Shown here in pieces: positions 17,132-26,211 of a stretch of 64,000 bases of DNA. The translations under genes were made by a program, and so were the position numbers. Position 1 is the stretch's first letter. Every line of letters starts with the position of its first letter. The notes below the pieces were generated by a model that worked only from the letters and a program-made list of their open reading frames with translations, was not told the origin of the DNA and did not search any database. This stretch comes from Streptomyces sp. YIM 121038 (GTDB lineage Bacteria; Actinomycetota; Actinomycetes; Streptomycetales; Streptomycetaceae). The DNA lies in assembly GCF_006088715.1 (NCBI RefSeq), contig NZ_CP030771.1, positions 1,426,001 through 1,490,000 on the forward strand, written 5' to 3'.

Positions 17132-17935
17132 ATGACCATGGAACCGAGGACGACGACCACCCGCGCCGAGGACGCCGCGGCCCGCTGGCTGCGGCGCCCG
17201 CAGCCGCGCCCCGGCGCGCGGACCACTCTGGTGTGCTTCCCGCACGCGGGCGGGACCGCGTCCTTCTTCACGCCGTGGGCCCAGCTGATGCCCCAGCACG
17301 TGGAGTTGGTCGCGCTGCAGTACCCGGGCCGCCAGGACCGGCTCGGGGAGCGGCCGATCGCCACGATGACCGACCTGGCCAACGCCGTCGCGGAGGTGCT
17401 GCGCACCGGCATACGCGCCGACCGCGAGCTGATCCTCTTCGGGCACAGCATGGGCGCCGCGCTCGCCTGGGAGACCGCGCTGCGCCTGGAGGCCGGGACG
17501 GGGCCCGCGCCGGCGCGGCTCTTCGCCTCCGGGCACGAGGGCCCGAGCCGCAAGCGCCGCGGCACGGTGCACCTGCTGCCCGAGGAGCAGTTCGTCGGGA
17601 AGATGAAGGAGCTGGGCGGCACCGACCCCCGCCTCCTGGACGAGCCGGAGCTGCGCGAGATGGTGCTGCCCGCGGTCCGCGCCGACTACCGCCTCATCGA
17701 GACCTACCGCCCGGACCTCGGCGCCCGGCTCCGCTGCCCGATCGGGGTGTTCACGGGCGACCAGGACTCCGAGGTGACCACGCAGGACGCGGAGGCGTGG
17801 CGCGAGGCGAGCCTCGGCGGCGACTTCTTCACCCGGGTGTTCCCCGGTGACCACTTCTACCTCGCGGACCACGCCGCCCGCATCGTCGCCGAAATGTTCG
17901 GCGCCCGCTCGGGCGCCGGACACGGCGAGGGCTGA
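17132..17935 (+). CDS. Type II thioesterase (alpha/beta hydrolase)
   Basis: A 267-residue thioesterase of the kind that clears misprimed carrier proteins in PKS/NRPS lines. Motifs: CFPHAGGTASFF (oxyanion region), the nucleophile elbow FGHSMGA with Ser at residue 106, the acid loop VFTGDQDSEV, and PGDHFYL with catalytic His at residue 241. The start ATG at 17132 has GGAG five bases upstream; an ATG six bases later is also in frame. No PKS or NRPS is adjacent; it may serve a cluster elsewhere, including the glycopeptide-like one at the right of the window. It is convergent with the MFS gene. Confidence 0.9.
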   Translation: MTMEPRTTTTRAEDAAARWLRRPQPRPGARTTLVCFPHAGGTASFFTPWAQLMPQHVELVALQYPGRQDRLGERPIATMTDLANAVAEVLRTGIRADRELILFGHSMGAALAWETALRLEAGTGPAPARLFASGHEGPSRKRRGTVHLLPEEQFVGKMKELGGTDPRLLDEPELREMVLPAVRADYRLIETYRPDLGARLRCPIGVFTGDQDSEVTTQDAEAWREASLGGDFFTRVFPGDHFYLADHAARIVAEMFGARSGAGHGEG

Positions 17936-17970
17936 GCGGGCGCAGGACACGGCGAGGCGCGGGGGACGGT

Positions 17971-19455
17971 TCAGACCGTGGCGCGCTCCGGCTCCGGCTC
18001 CGCCACCTTCGTGAGCGCCTCCGCGCGCGGCGCGTGCGCTCCCCGCAGGCCGATCAGGGCGACCGCCACCACCAGGAGGAACGCCCCGCCCGCGATGGCG
18101 AAGCTCAGGGTGAACTGGCTCTCCTCGGGGAGCGCGGGCATCCCGGCGGGCAGCTCGATGGTCTTCGACGCGAGGAGGGTAGTGATCATCGCGCTCGCGA
18201 TGGCACTGCCCACCGAGCGGGAGATGGAGTTGATGCCGTTGGCGATGCCGGTCTGGTGGGCCGGGACGCTCGCGACGATGAGCGCGGGCATGGAGGCGTA
18301 GCCGAAGCTGATCGCCAGGCCGACGACCATGCCCGCGCCGATCACGGAGGCACTGGTGTCGTGGGCCAGGGTCAGCCAGGCGAAGCCGAGCACGCCGAAG
18401 GCCGCGCCGACGGCGAGCGTGACGCGCGCCCCGATCCGGCGCACCAGGACGCCGCCGAACTGGGCGCCGACCAGGGAGACGAGGGTGGTCGGCAGCAGAT
18501 AGACGACGGAGGCGCCGAGCACGGAGGCGCCGAAGCCGTACCCCGCCACGTCCTCGGGCATCTGCACGAGGTACGAGACGCCGATGAACTGGGCGAACAT
18601 CGCGAAGCCGAGCAGCAGGCCCGCCAGGTTGGTGAAGAGCACGGGGCGGTGCGTGAACATCTTCATGTCCACCATCGGCTCCTTGACCCGGTTCTCGGTG
18701 AGGACCCATACGACCGCCATCACGACCGCCCCGGCGAAGGAGCCGAGCGTACGGCCCGACGTCCAGCCCCACTCGTGGCCCTGCGAGACCGGCAGGAGCA
18801 GCAGGACGAGGAGCAGCGCCAGGGTGAGCGCGCCCAGCCAGTCGGTCCTGCCGCCCGTCGTGGCACGGGATGCGGGCACGACGAAGATCACGCCGACGAG
18901 GGCGACCACGGCGAGGACGACCGCGAGCCAGAAGACCCGGTGGTAGTCGGGGTCGTCCCCCTGGGTGAGGAGCCCCGCGCCGACCAGGGCGAGACCGCTG
19001 CCGAACGCGAGGGTGCCGCTGACCAGGGCCATCGCCCCGTGCAGCTTCTCCGGCCTGATCTCCTCGCGCAGTACGGACAGGGCCAGCGGGAAGATCGCCG
19101 TGGCCGCTCCCTGGAGGACGCGGCCGACGATCAGCCAGGTCAGCGAGGTCGTGGTGGCGGCGAGGACCGAGCCCGCGATCATCACGAGGAGCACGCCGAC
19201 GAGGGTGGGCTTCTTGCCGTGCTGGTCGCCGAAGCGGCCGAGGAGCGGGGTGAAGACGGCGGCGGACAGGAGCGTGGCCGTGGTCACCCAGCTGACGTTG
19301 GCCGTGGTGGCCCCGAGATCGTTCTGGATGATCGACAGGATCGGGACGACCAGGGTCTGCATCATCGATACGACCATGGCGGCGAGCCCCAGGACCAGGA
19401 CGATCGAGGTCTGCCCCGAGGGGCGTGACGTCCCCGTGCGGTGTGCGTGAGACAC
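17971..19455 (-). CDS. MFS drug exporter, DHA2 (14-TM) type
   Basis: A 494-residue integral membrane protein with about 14 hydrophobic segments. Family signs are LVVPILSIIQNDLGATTANVSWV in the first loop, LLGRFGDQHGKKP (motif A), LIVGRVLQGAATAIFPLALS (motif B/C) and PAHQTGIANGINSISRSVGSAI. DHA2 members export drugs or natural products in exchange for protons. GTG at 19455 (V-S-H-A-H-R-T) follows GGGAAGAG at a good distance. It is divergent from a MarR regulator, with dyad sequences between them, so it is very likely under MarR control. Confidence 0.92.
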   Translation of the reverse strand: MSHAHRTGTSRPSGQTSIVLVLGLAAMVVSMMQTLVVPILSIIQNDLGATTANVSWVTTATLLSAAVFTPLLGRFGDQHGKKPTLVGVLLVMIAGSVLAATTTSLTWLIVGRVLQGAATAIFPLALSVLREEIRPEKLHGAMALVSGTLAFGSGLALVGAGLLTQGDDPDYHRVFWLAVVLAVVALVGVIFVVPASRATTGGRTDWLGALTLALLLVLLLLPVSQGHEWGWTSGRTLGSFAGAVVMAVVWVLTENRVKEPMVDMKMFTHRPVLFTNLAGLLLGFAMFAQFIGVSYLVQMPEDVAGYGFGASVLGASVVYLLPTTLVSLVGAQFGGVLVRRIGARVTLAVGAAFGVLGFAWLTLAHDTSASVIGAGMVVGLAISFGYASMPALIVASVPAHQTGIANGINSISRSVGSAIASAMITTLLASKTIELPAGMPALPEESQFTLSFAIAGGAFLLVVAVALIGLRGAHAPRAEALTKVAEPEPERATV

Positions 19456-19489
19456 GGAATCTCTTCCCAACTGCTTAAGAACCTAGAAA

Positions 19490-19504
19490 CTTGAGAACCT
19501 CAAG
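19490..19504. promoter_or_regulatory. Candidate MarR operator CTTGAG-N3-CTCAAG
   Basis: A perfect 6-bp inverted repeat with a three-base centre lies 35 bp upstream of the MFS start, inside the MFS/marR divergent region. A second, looser TTTGA/TCAAG pair occurs at 19531-19545, close to the marR promoter. Dyads of this length are typical MarR sites. Confidence 0.55.
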
Positions 19505-19531
19505 CAACCGCATCACTGTAGGGGCCATTGT

Positions 19532-19561
19532 TTGAGATGGTCAAGTTTTAGGGCGTAAGAT
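19532..19561 (+). promoter_or_regulatory. Promoter of the MarR gene, probably leaderless mRNA
   Basis: TTGAGA at 19532-19537 and TAAGAT at 19556-19561 are separated by 18 bp. The expected transcription start falls at about 19568, the A of the ATG. No Shine-Dalgarno precedes that ATG, which supports a leaderless transcript. Confidence 0.55.
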
Positions 19562-19567
19562 GGGCCC

Positions 19568-20008
19568 ATGCCAGAAACTCCACGCGTCGGCACCGGCCAG
19601 CTGATGGAGCTGCTCTCGGTGTCCCTCGGCGCCTACTACGGCGACTTCACGGCCGCGGCCGCCCGCGAGAACCTCACGGCCAGCCAGGGCAAGACCCTGA
19701 GCGTGCTGCGCCGCGGCCCGGCCGCGATGCGCGTCCTCGCCGGGATCCTGGCCTGCGACGCCTCGAACATGACGGGGATCGTCGACCGCCTGGAGAAGCG
19801 CGACCTGGTGCGCCGCGAGCCCAGCCCCGGCGACCGGCGCGTGAAGAACGTCGTCCTCACCACCGAGGGCGAGCGCGTCATCGACGCGATCCGCGCGAAC
19901 ATGCGCACCACGCTCGCGGGCCTGGACGCCCTCGACGACGCGGAGCGCGCCGCCCTGCACGACCTCCTGAGCCGCGTCTTCGTCGCCGGGCCGGGCGAGG
20001 CGTCCTAG
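19568..20008 (+). CDS. MarR family transcriptional regulator
   Basis: A 146-residue winged-helix regulator. Helix-turn-helix: PAAMRVLAGILACDASNMTGIVDRLEKRDLVRREP, followed by the wing PSPGDRRVKNVVLTTEG, the hallmark D-x-R-x(2-3)-x-x-L-T of MarR. N- and C-terminal helices would form the dimer. It most likely represses the divergent MFS exporter and itself, with an effector that is a substrate of the pump (inference from context). Confidence 0.93.
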   Translation: MPETPRVGTGQLMELLSVSLGAYYGDFTAAAARENLTASQGKTLSVLRRGPAAMRVLAGILACDASNMTGIVDRLEKRDLVRREPSPGDRRVKNVVLTTEGERVIDAIRANMRTTLAGLDALDDAERAALHDLLSRVFVAGPGEAS

Positions 20009-20082
20009 GGTCTGCGGGCCGGGGCCAGGGCCTGCGGGCGGCCGTGGTCCCGGCGTGACCGCTCACGCCGTTCCCCGCGCCC

Positions 20083-20922
20083 CTACGGGGTGTCCCACCG
20101 GGTCAGCGTCTCCCCCACCGCCGCACTGGCCAGGTAGTTCGCCGCCAGGTGGAAGTCGAAGGCGTGGATGGTCTCGTGGGTGTCGGCGTCCACCCCGTGG
20201 AAGTACCGGGAGACGCCCCGTACGGGCAGGGCGACCAGGTCCCCGAGATCGGCGATGTTGACCCAGCGGCGCACCGACGGCGGGCGGGCGCCGACGTCGT
20301 CGGTGGGTGCGGGAGCGAGGCGGGGAAAGACGGCGTGCGGCAGGGCGAGGGGCGAGCCGAGCGTGAGGAAGAGGTCCACTTCGTGCTCGGGCCGGGCCCA
20401 CAGCGCTTCGTAGGCGACGACGGAACCGAGCGAATGCGCGACGACCACGTGGGGCCGCTCGCGGGCGATCACCTCCGCCACCGCGTTCCGCGCGTCGTCC
20501 CTGGCCGGGGAACCGCTCCGCAGATACGCGGCCACCTCGCCGAAGAAACGCGCCACGAACCGCTCGACGAGCTGCGGGGACAGCCGCCGCCGCGCGGCCA
20601 GCCAGCCGAGGGCCTGCCGCACGGGCCAGGTGCCCGGGCCCTGGTCGTCCTCGTCCGGGAGGCCCAGCTCCCCCAGCCAGAGCCGGACCAGGTCCTCCGC
20701 GTCGCCCGGCAGGTCGTCCAGGTCCGCGTCCTCGCCCTGGGCGCCCTCGTCCTGGACGTGGTCGGCGTAATAGGCGACGGTCAGGTCCGCCGTCGCCATG
20801 AGGGCGGCGCCCGGGCCGCGGGCCAGATGGCGCCGCCAGATCCCGGTCAGCCGCGCCGACGCGTCCTTCGCGGACCGTCCCGGCTGGTAGTTCCCCACAC
20901 CGTGTACGCCGACGATCCGCAC
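20083..20922 (-). CDS. Alpha/beta-hydrolase (lipase/esterase-like), neighbour of caspase-NTPase locus
   Basis: A 279-residue soluble protein. It begins V-R-I-V-G-V-H-G-V-G-N-Y (a VHGxG oxyanion motif) and has the nucleophile elbow VVVAHSLGSVVAYEAL with Ser near residue 164. FLTLGSPLALPHAVF and a late His (TIHAFDFHLAANYLAS) complete a plausible triad. GTG at 20922 has AGGGGG five bases upstream. Similar small hydrolases sit next to STAND-NTPase/caspase genes in Streptomyces. It is divergent from the Trypco1/caspase pair by 148 bp, so it may be part of the same system or may process its product. Substrate unknown. Confidence 0.8.
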   Translation of the reverse strand: MRIVGVHGVGNYQPGRSAKDASARLTGIWRRHLARGPGAALMATADLTVAYYADHVQDEGAQGEDADLDDLPGDAEDLVRLWLGELGLPDEDDQGPGTWPVRQALGWLAARRRLSPQLVERFVARFFGEVAAYLRSGSPARDDARNAVAEVIARERPHVVVAHSLGSVVAYEALWARPEHEVDLFLTLGSPLALPHAVFPRLAPAPTDDVGARPPSVRRWVNIADLGDLVALPVRGVSRYFHGVDADTHETIHAFDFHLAANYLASAAVGETLTRWDTP

Positions 20923-21070
20923 CGCACCCCCTGGTCGCCCCTGCCCCGGCCCTCACCGCGCCGTGGGCGAGCGATCTCCTTTGCCCACCGGCCCGTTGAG
21001 CTTCCTGCACAATAGTGGCCGGGCCCGATTCGCCGGGGCCGAAGCCGACTCTTGGGCCAGAAGGAGAACG

Positions 21071-21409
21071 ATGCGCGAGGTGGTCCGGTTCCCGCTGGCC
21101 AGCGGCGGGATCGCGAGCGTGGAGGTCGAGGACCAGGAGTACGGCGCGCGCCCGGTGGCCCGCTCCCACCACGGCTACATCGAGGCCGCCGGCAGCCTGG
21201 ACCAGGCCATGGACCAGATCCGCGAGGTCGCGAACGCGATGGTGCGCCCCCTGCGGGACATCCAGCCCCGGCCGGACGGCGTCGAAGTGGCCTTCGGCGT
21301 CCGGCTCAACGCGGAAGCGGGGGCCCTGATCTCCAGCAACGTGGGAGAGAGCCACTTCCAGGTCACCCTCACCTGGCGGGCCGCGCCGCCCGGCGAGGCC
21401 ATGGTCTGA
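21071..21409 (+). CDS. Trypsin-co-occurring domain (CU044_2847 / Trypco1) family protein
   Basis: A 112-residue protein with an ideal AAGGAG five bases before ATG. It matches the small Trypco1-type domain: MREVVRFPLASGGIASVEVED at the N-terminus, the helix SLDQAMDQIREVANAMVRPLRDI, and the beta-hairpin VEVAFGVRLNAEAGALISSNVGESHFQVTLTWR. This fold is known from neighbourhoods of trypsin-like and caspase-like effectors in predicted NTP-dependent conflict systems. Its biochemical role is not established; a regulatory or adaptor role is suggested by others. It lies 34 bp upstream of the caspase-NTPase-WD40 gene and is almost certainly co-transcribed with it. Confidence 0.85.
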   Translation: MREVVRFPLASGGIASVEVEDQEYGARPVARSHHGYIEAAGSLDQAMDQIREVANAMVRPLRDIQPRPDGVEVAFGVRLNAEAGALISSNVGESHFQVTLTWRAAPPGEAMV

Positions 21410-21443
21410 CCGCGGGCCGCCCGGCAGCCGACCCGAGCGCGAC

Positions 21444-24400
21444 ATGACCGACCCGACCGAGCCGCCACCGCCCCCGCCGCACGGACCGGACGCGGGCCCT
21501 GTCGGCCAGAACCCCACCGAGCGCTCCCTGGTCATCTCCGTGGGCGCCTTCAAGCCCCCGGCGGCCGCCCCCGCCGACGAGGAGGCCCCATCGGGCTTCC
21601 GTCCGCTGCGCTTCGCCCACGACCGCAGCGGTGCCGTCGCCGCCGCGCTGTCCGCGCTCGGACACCGCCTGCACGGCGACGGCGTCCTCACCGACCCGGC
21701 CCTCGCCGAGACCCAGGGCGCCCTCGACGAGGCCCTGCGCGCCACGCCCGTCGCGGGCAGCCTGGTCGTCCACGTGCTCACCCACGGCCACACCGACGAC
21801 CAGGGCGGCCTCTACCTCGCCATGACCGACAGCGGACCGTACGACGGACTCGACGTCGAGGCCTGGCTGCGCGCGGTCGAGCGCCGCCCCGACCGGCCCT
21901 GCGTGCTGCTGCTCCTCGACGTCTGCCACGCCGGTTCGGCCGTGGACTGGCAGTGGGTCGCGTGGCGGACGCGGCTGCGCGCCGAGCGCCGCAAGGCCTG
22001 GGTGCTCGCCGCGTCGGCGGCGGACGAGAAGGCCTACCAGGGCCGGTTCAGCCAGGCCGTCGCCGAGGTCCTGCGGCGCATCCGCGCCGACGGCCTGGGA
22101 GCCGACCCCGGGGTCGAGTTCGTCCCCGTCTCGCTGATCGCGCGGGAGATACGCAGGACCCTCGACGCCCTGTGGCGCGCGGAGGAGGGCAGGCCGCAGC
22201 ACCTGGACTCCACGCCGCTCGCCCTCGGTGAGGAGCCCGCCCTGCGGCTCTTCCGCAACCCCCGCTACCGCTCGACGCCGCTGGCCCGCCTCCGCCTGCA
22301 CACCGAGGACTCCCTGCGCGGCTTCCTCGCCGAGCTCGACCCCGTGCTCGACGCCCAGCACTACCTGGGGCGCGCCTTCGGCGCGCACCGGGTGGCCGAG
22401 CGGTCGGTGTGCCTGTTCACCGGCCGCCAGGACGAGTTGACGCTCCTCACGCCCTGGGTGGACGGCGGCACGGACGACGACGTCCTCCTGCGCGTGGTCA
22501 CCGGCGGCCCCGGATCGGGGAAGTCGGCCCTCCTCGGCATGCTGGTGTGCGCCGCCCATCCGGACCTGCGCCCGCTGCTCGTCGACCGGCTGCCGCCGGA
22601 CCTGCGACTGCCCGGACGCGGGACCTCGTTCGCCGCCGTGCACGCCCGCGGCCGGGGCCCCGCCGAGCTCGCCGCCTCCCTGGCGGGGCAGCTGGGGCTC
22701 GGCGCCGGGGGCGGGGCGTGGACCGCGTCCGACGTCGTGGGCGCGCTGCGGCGGCGGGTGTCGCAGGGCGGGGCGCCCGCCGTGATCGTGGTCGACGCCC
22801 TCGACGAGGCGGCCCATGTGCCGGACACCGTGGCCCTGTTGCTCCTCCCGCTCGCCCGCGCCCGCAGCGTCGACCGGGGGCGGCGGCGCGGCGGGCGGCC
22901 GGTGTGCCGCCTCCTGGTGGGCACCCGGGACGTGCCCGAGGCGGCCCCGCTGCTCGCGGAGGCCCACCGGCACGGCGGCGTCCTCGACCTCGACGCCGGG
23001 TCCGCCACCGCGCTGCGCACCGACGTGACCCGCTACCTCCGGCGCCACCTGGAGCGGGATCCCGCGTACGACACCGCTGCCCAGGCGGGCCTTCGGGACG
23101 AACTCAGCCTGCGGATCGCCGGGGCCCTGGTGCCCGACGCCCGCGCCCCCGGCCCGGCACGGGGCGGCGCGCCGGGCGCGTACCTCCTGGCGAGTCTGTA
23201 CCTCCAGCACCTGCTCACGGCCCGCGAGCCCGTGAGCCCCGGCGCGGTCGACCGGGTGGTGGCGGAGGTGCCGCGGGACGTGCCCGACGTACTCGCCCTG
23301 CACTTGCGGCAGTTGGGCGACGCCTGGGCCCGGCCCGTGCTCACGGCCCTGTCCCACGCCGGGCATCCTGGCCTGCCCGCCGAGCTGGTCCTCGCCCTGG
23401 CGCCGCTGATGGACGGCGCGCCCGCCGCGGGGACGGACCGGGCGACCGTGGCGCAGGTCCTCACCGACCTCGCGTTCTACCTGAGGCGTTCGGTGGACAC
23501 CGACGGCACGACCCTGTACCGCCTCTTCCACCAGGAGCTGGTCGACCACCTCAAGGCGGCGCCGGTCTCGGCCCGCGCCGTCCACCTGGCCCTGCTCGCA
23601 CCGCTGCGGCCCGCCGGGGCCGACGCCGTGGACTGGGCCCTCGCGCTGCCCTACCACCTGCGTCACCTGATCGAGCACGCCGCCGCCGCGGGGCTGCGCG
23701 ACACGCTCCTCGCGGACCCCGGCTTCCTGGCGCACGCCGACCCGGCGGGGCTGGTCCGGCACCTCGACGCCGCGGCGAGCGCGGAGGCGCGCGAACTGGC
23801 GGGCGTGTACGGCATGTCCGCCGACCGGCACCGCCACGCGGACCCCGCGGCGCGGCGCTCCGTCATGGCCGTCGACGCGGCCCGCGCGCGGAACACCGGG
23901 CTCGTGCGGCGCCTCATGCGCTCCCCCGGGGCCGCGCCCGCCGCGTGGACGCCCTCCTGGTTCTCCGGACGGCTGGGCCGCCCGGTGTCCGGCACGGTCG
24001 TGACCACGCAGCGGACCGTCACCGCGCTGGCCGTCGGCGAGTCCGCCGGGCGCCCGGTGGCGCTCAGCACGGACGGGGCCGCGCTACAGCTGTGGGACCT
24101 GTGGACGGGGCAGTCCCTCGGCCTGCCCCTGACGGGCCACACCCGTCCGGTGCGCGCGGTCGCCCTGGGGCGGCTCGGCACCCGGACCTACGGCCTGACC
24201 GGAGCGGGCGACGCCGCCGTCCGCCTGTGGGACCTGGAGGAACAGCGCCCCCATGGACCCGCGCTGCGGGGACACCGGGGGTCGGTGACCGGCGTGGCCT
24301 TCGTCGCGGTCGACGGGGCCGCGCTCGTCCTGTCCGCCGCCACCGACGGCACCCTGCGGCTGTGGGACCCCCACCAGGGGCGGCCCGTCGGCCCGGTCGT

Positions 24401-25865
24401 CACCACCGGCACGGCGCCGGTCCGCGCCCTCGCGGTGCTCGACGATCCCCACGGACCGCTCGCCGTCACCGCCGACGGCGACGGGGCGGTACGGCTGTGG
24501 AGCCTGCGGCGGCGCGCCGCGCTCGGCGCTCCGCTCCCGGGCGCCCCCGCGCGGATCGAGCACCTGGCCGCCGCGCCGTGCGGCCGGGGCCGTGCGCTGG
24601 TGCTCGCTGCGGGCCCCGACCGCGCCTGCCTCTGGGACGTCGCCCTCGACAGCACGGGGGCCGCACCCGGGGCCGACCCGGTCCTCGTCACGGGCCCGCC
24701 GGCCGTGCTCCCCGCGGCCACGGGGCCGGTGGGCCTGCTGCCCGCCGCCCACCGCGACCTGGCCGTCGCCGTCACGCCCCGGGCCGAGAGCCTCGCCCTG
24801 CGGACGCTGCCCGACGGCAATGAGCGGGTCGTCGGCGGCCACGCGCGGGCCGTCACCGCCCTGACGACGAGCGTGGTGGACGGTCGGCGCGTGGTACTGA
24901 CCGGCAGTCAGGACACCACCATCCGGAGCTGGTACCCGGACTCCCCCACGTCCCCGCCCGAACACGGCCATCCCGGTCTGGTCACCGCTCTGGCCTGCGG
25001 CACCGTCGGCGGTCTGCGGGTGACGGCCGTCGCGTCCGACAGCGAGATCTGTCTGCGCGACCTCGCCGGCGGCCGCGTCCTGCGCCGCCTCGACACCGGC
25101 CACGGCATCGTCACCGGTGTGGCGTTCGCCCGGACGTCCCGGCGTACGGTCCTCGTCAGCGTGGGCACGGACCGGGCCGTACGGGTCACGGCCTCGGGCG
25201 GGGAGCCGGTCATGCCGCCGCTGACCGGGCACACCGGCCGTGTCGACGCGCTGGCCGTGGGCCGCGTCGACGGCGGGCCCGTCGCCGTCACCGGCGGGGT
25301 CGACCACAGCATCGCCGTCTGGGACTTGAGGGGCCGGAGCCTGCTCGGCCGACACGTGTCCGCACACGACGCGCCGGTCACCGGCGTCGCCGTCGCCCCG
25401 GCCGCGGACGGCGCCGCGACCGTGGTCTCCTGCGGCGACGACAGGACCGTCAGGCTCTGGCGCCTGACCTCCGAAGGGCTCATCCCCCGGCACGTCATCC
25501 GCCACGAGGGCCCCGTCCACTCCGTGGCCCTGCGCCCCTCCGTGGCCGGCCCTGTCGCCGTCACCGTCGGCAGCGACCACGCGATCCGCCTCTGGGACAC
25601 CACCGACGGAAGCCCGCTCGGCCCGCCCCTCGCGGGGCACACCGCCGCCGTCATCGGCGTCGCGGTGGGGCGCTGCCAGGGGATCCCCGCCGCGTTCACC
25701 CTGGGGGCCGACGCCACCGTGCGCGCCTGGGACCTGCACGGCCGCCGCCCTCTGGCGCTGCTCGAACTGCCCGAGCCCGGCGAGGCGTTGGCCTGGGCGC
25801 CGGGCAGGGGACTGCTGATCGGCATGGGCCGGGACGTCCTCCTGCTCCGCGAAGCGCCCCGCTGA
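21444..25865 (+). CDS. Caspase-like peptidase fused to STAND NTPase and WD40 double propeller
   Basis: A 1473-residue protein with four parts. (1) Residues 1-260: caspase-fold (C14) peptidase with the His motif VLTHGHTD (H114) and the Cys motif LLLDVCHAGSA (C161). (2) Residues 340-600: P-loop NTPase with Walker A GGPGSGKS (354-361) and Walker B AVIVVDALDEA (around 447-456), of NACHT/STAND type. (3) Residues 600-830: a helical region. (4) Residues 850-1473: about 13-14 WD40-like blades, many ending in LWDL/LWDP/VWDL, enough for two seven-bladed propellers. By family knowledge the propeller is the sensor, the NTPase oligomerises and the caspase is the toxic effector. Start ATG at 21444 follows the Trypco1 stop by 34 bp; its SD is weak. 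No stop or frameshift. Confidence 0.92.
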   Translation: MTDPTEPPPPPPHGPDAGPVGQNPTERSLVISVGAFKPPAAAPADEEAPSGFRPLRFAHDRSGAVAAALSALGHRLHGDGVLTDPALAETQGALDEALRATPVAGSLVVHVLTHGHTDDQGGLYLAMTDSGPYDGLDVEAWLRAVERRPDRPCVLLLLDVCHAGSAVDWQWVAWRTRLRAERRKAWVLAASAADEKAYQGRFSQAVAEVLRRIRADGLGADPGVEFVPVSLIAREIRRTLDALWRAEEGRPQHLDSTPLALGEEPALRLFRNPRYRSTPLARLRLHTEDSLRGFLAELDPVLDAQHYLGRAFGAHRVAERSVCLFTGRQDELTLLTPWVDGGTDDDVLLRVVTGGPGSGKSALLGMLVCAAHPDLRPLLVDRLPPDLRLPGRGTSFAAVHARGRGPAELAASLAGQLGLGAGGGAWTASDVVGALRRRVSQGGAPAVIVVDALDEAAHVPDTVALLLLPLARARSVDRGRRRGGRPVCRLLVGTRDVPEAAPLLAEAHRHGGVLDLDAGSATALRTDVTRYLRRHLERDPAYDTAAQAGLRDELSLRIAGALVPDARAPGPARGGAPGAYLLASLYLQHLLTAREPVSPGAVDRVVAEVPRDVPDVLALHLRQLGDAWARPVLTALSHAGHPGLPAELVLALAPLMDGAPAAGTDRATVAQVLTDLAFYLRRSVDTDGTTLYRLFHQELVDHLKAAPVSARAVHLALLAPLRPAGADAVDWALALPYHLRHLIEHAAAAGLRDTLLADPGFLAHADPAGLVRHLDAAASAEARELAGVYGMSADRHRHADPAARRSVMAVDAARARNTGLVRRLMRSPGAAPAAWTPSWFSGRLGRPVSGTVVTTQRTVTALAVGESAGRPVALSTDGAALQLWDLWTGQSLGLPLTGHTRPVRAVALGRLGTRTYGLTGAGDAAVRLWDLEEQRPHGPALRGHRGSVTGVAFVAVDGAALVLSAATDGTLRLWDPHQGRPVGPVVTTGTAPVRALAVLDDPHGPLAVTADGDGAVRLWSLRRRAALGAPLPGAPARIEHLAAAPCGRGRALVLAAGPDRACLWDVALDSTGAAPGADPVLVTGPPAVLPAATGPVGLLPAAHRDLAVAVTPRAESLALRTLPDGNERVVGGHARAVTALTTSVVDGRRVVLTGSQDTTIRSWYPDSPTSPPEHGHPGLVTALACGTVGGLRVTAVASDSEICLRDLAGGRVLRRLDTGHGIVTGVAFARTSRRTVLVSVGTDRAVRVTASGGEPVMPPLTGHTGRVDALAVGRVDGGPVAVTGGVDHSIAVWDLRGRSLLGRHVSAHDAPVTGVAVAPAADGAATVVSCGDDRTVRLWRLTSEGLIPRHVIRHEGPVHSVALRPSVAGPVAVTVGSDHAIRLWDTTDGSPLGPPLAGHTAAVIGVAVGRCQGIPAAFTLGADATVRAWDLHGRRPLALLELPEPGEALAWAPGRGLLIGMGRDVLLLREAPR

Positions 25866-26028
25866 ACCCCCGCGCGCCCGCGGCGAACGCACAACCCTGC
25901 CCGCTCTCCGTGCCGGCCGTCGCCCTCTGCGGGCCCAGACCCCAGAGGTGTTCAACTCGGTGCCCGAGCACCGCTTTCCCGCACCGGGCGAGCGCGCCGA
26001 CGGCATCCGGCTCGCCTCGGAAATCCCG
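25866..26028. other. Short non-coding gap after the caspase-NTPase gene
   Basis: About 160 bp with no recognisable gene. Nothing resembling a tRNA or a strong terminator was seen. Confidence 0.4.
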
Positions 26029-26211
26029 CTATGACGACGGCGCGGCCGCCGCCCTCCCCCCGCGCACAGCGCCGGGCGTCTCGGCCGCCGGGAGATACGC
26101 GGTCACGCTCACCGCGGGCGCCGAGGCGGGGTTCGCGCCCACCGCCGGGCATATGCACTCGACCCGCCCGCAGTACGGGCAGACTGGAACCATGGATGTC
26201 ATGCCTTGCAC
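26029..26211 (-). CDS. Small Cys-rich hypothetical protein (60 residues)
   Basis: The GTG start at 26211 is preceded by a perfect AGGAGG (minus strand, 26222-26217) with a five-base spacer, the strongest ribosome-binding site in this part of the window. The 60-residue product has the motif VCPYCGRVECICP (C-x2-C-x5-C-x-C, residues 11-22), which could bind zinc, followed by an Ala/Pro/Gly-rich tail. I recognise no family. It is divergent from the tyrosine phosphatase gene. Coding status rests on the RBS and Cys spacing only. Confidence 0.45.
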   Translation of the reverse strand: MQGMTSMVPVCPYCGRVECICPAVGANPASAPAVSVTAYLPAAETPGAVRGGRAAAAPSS

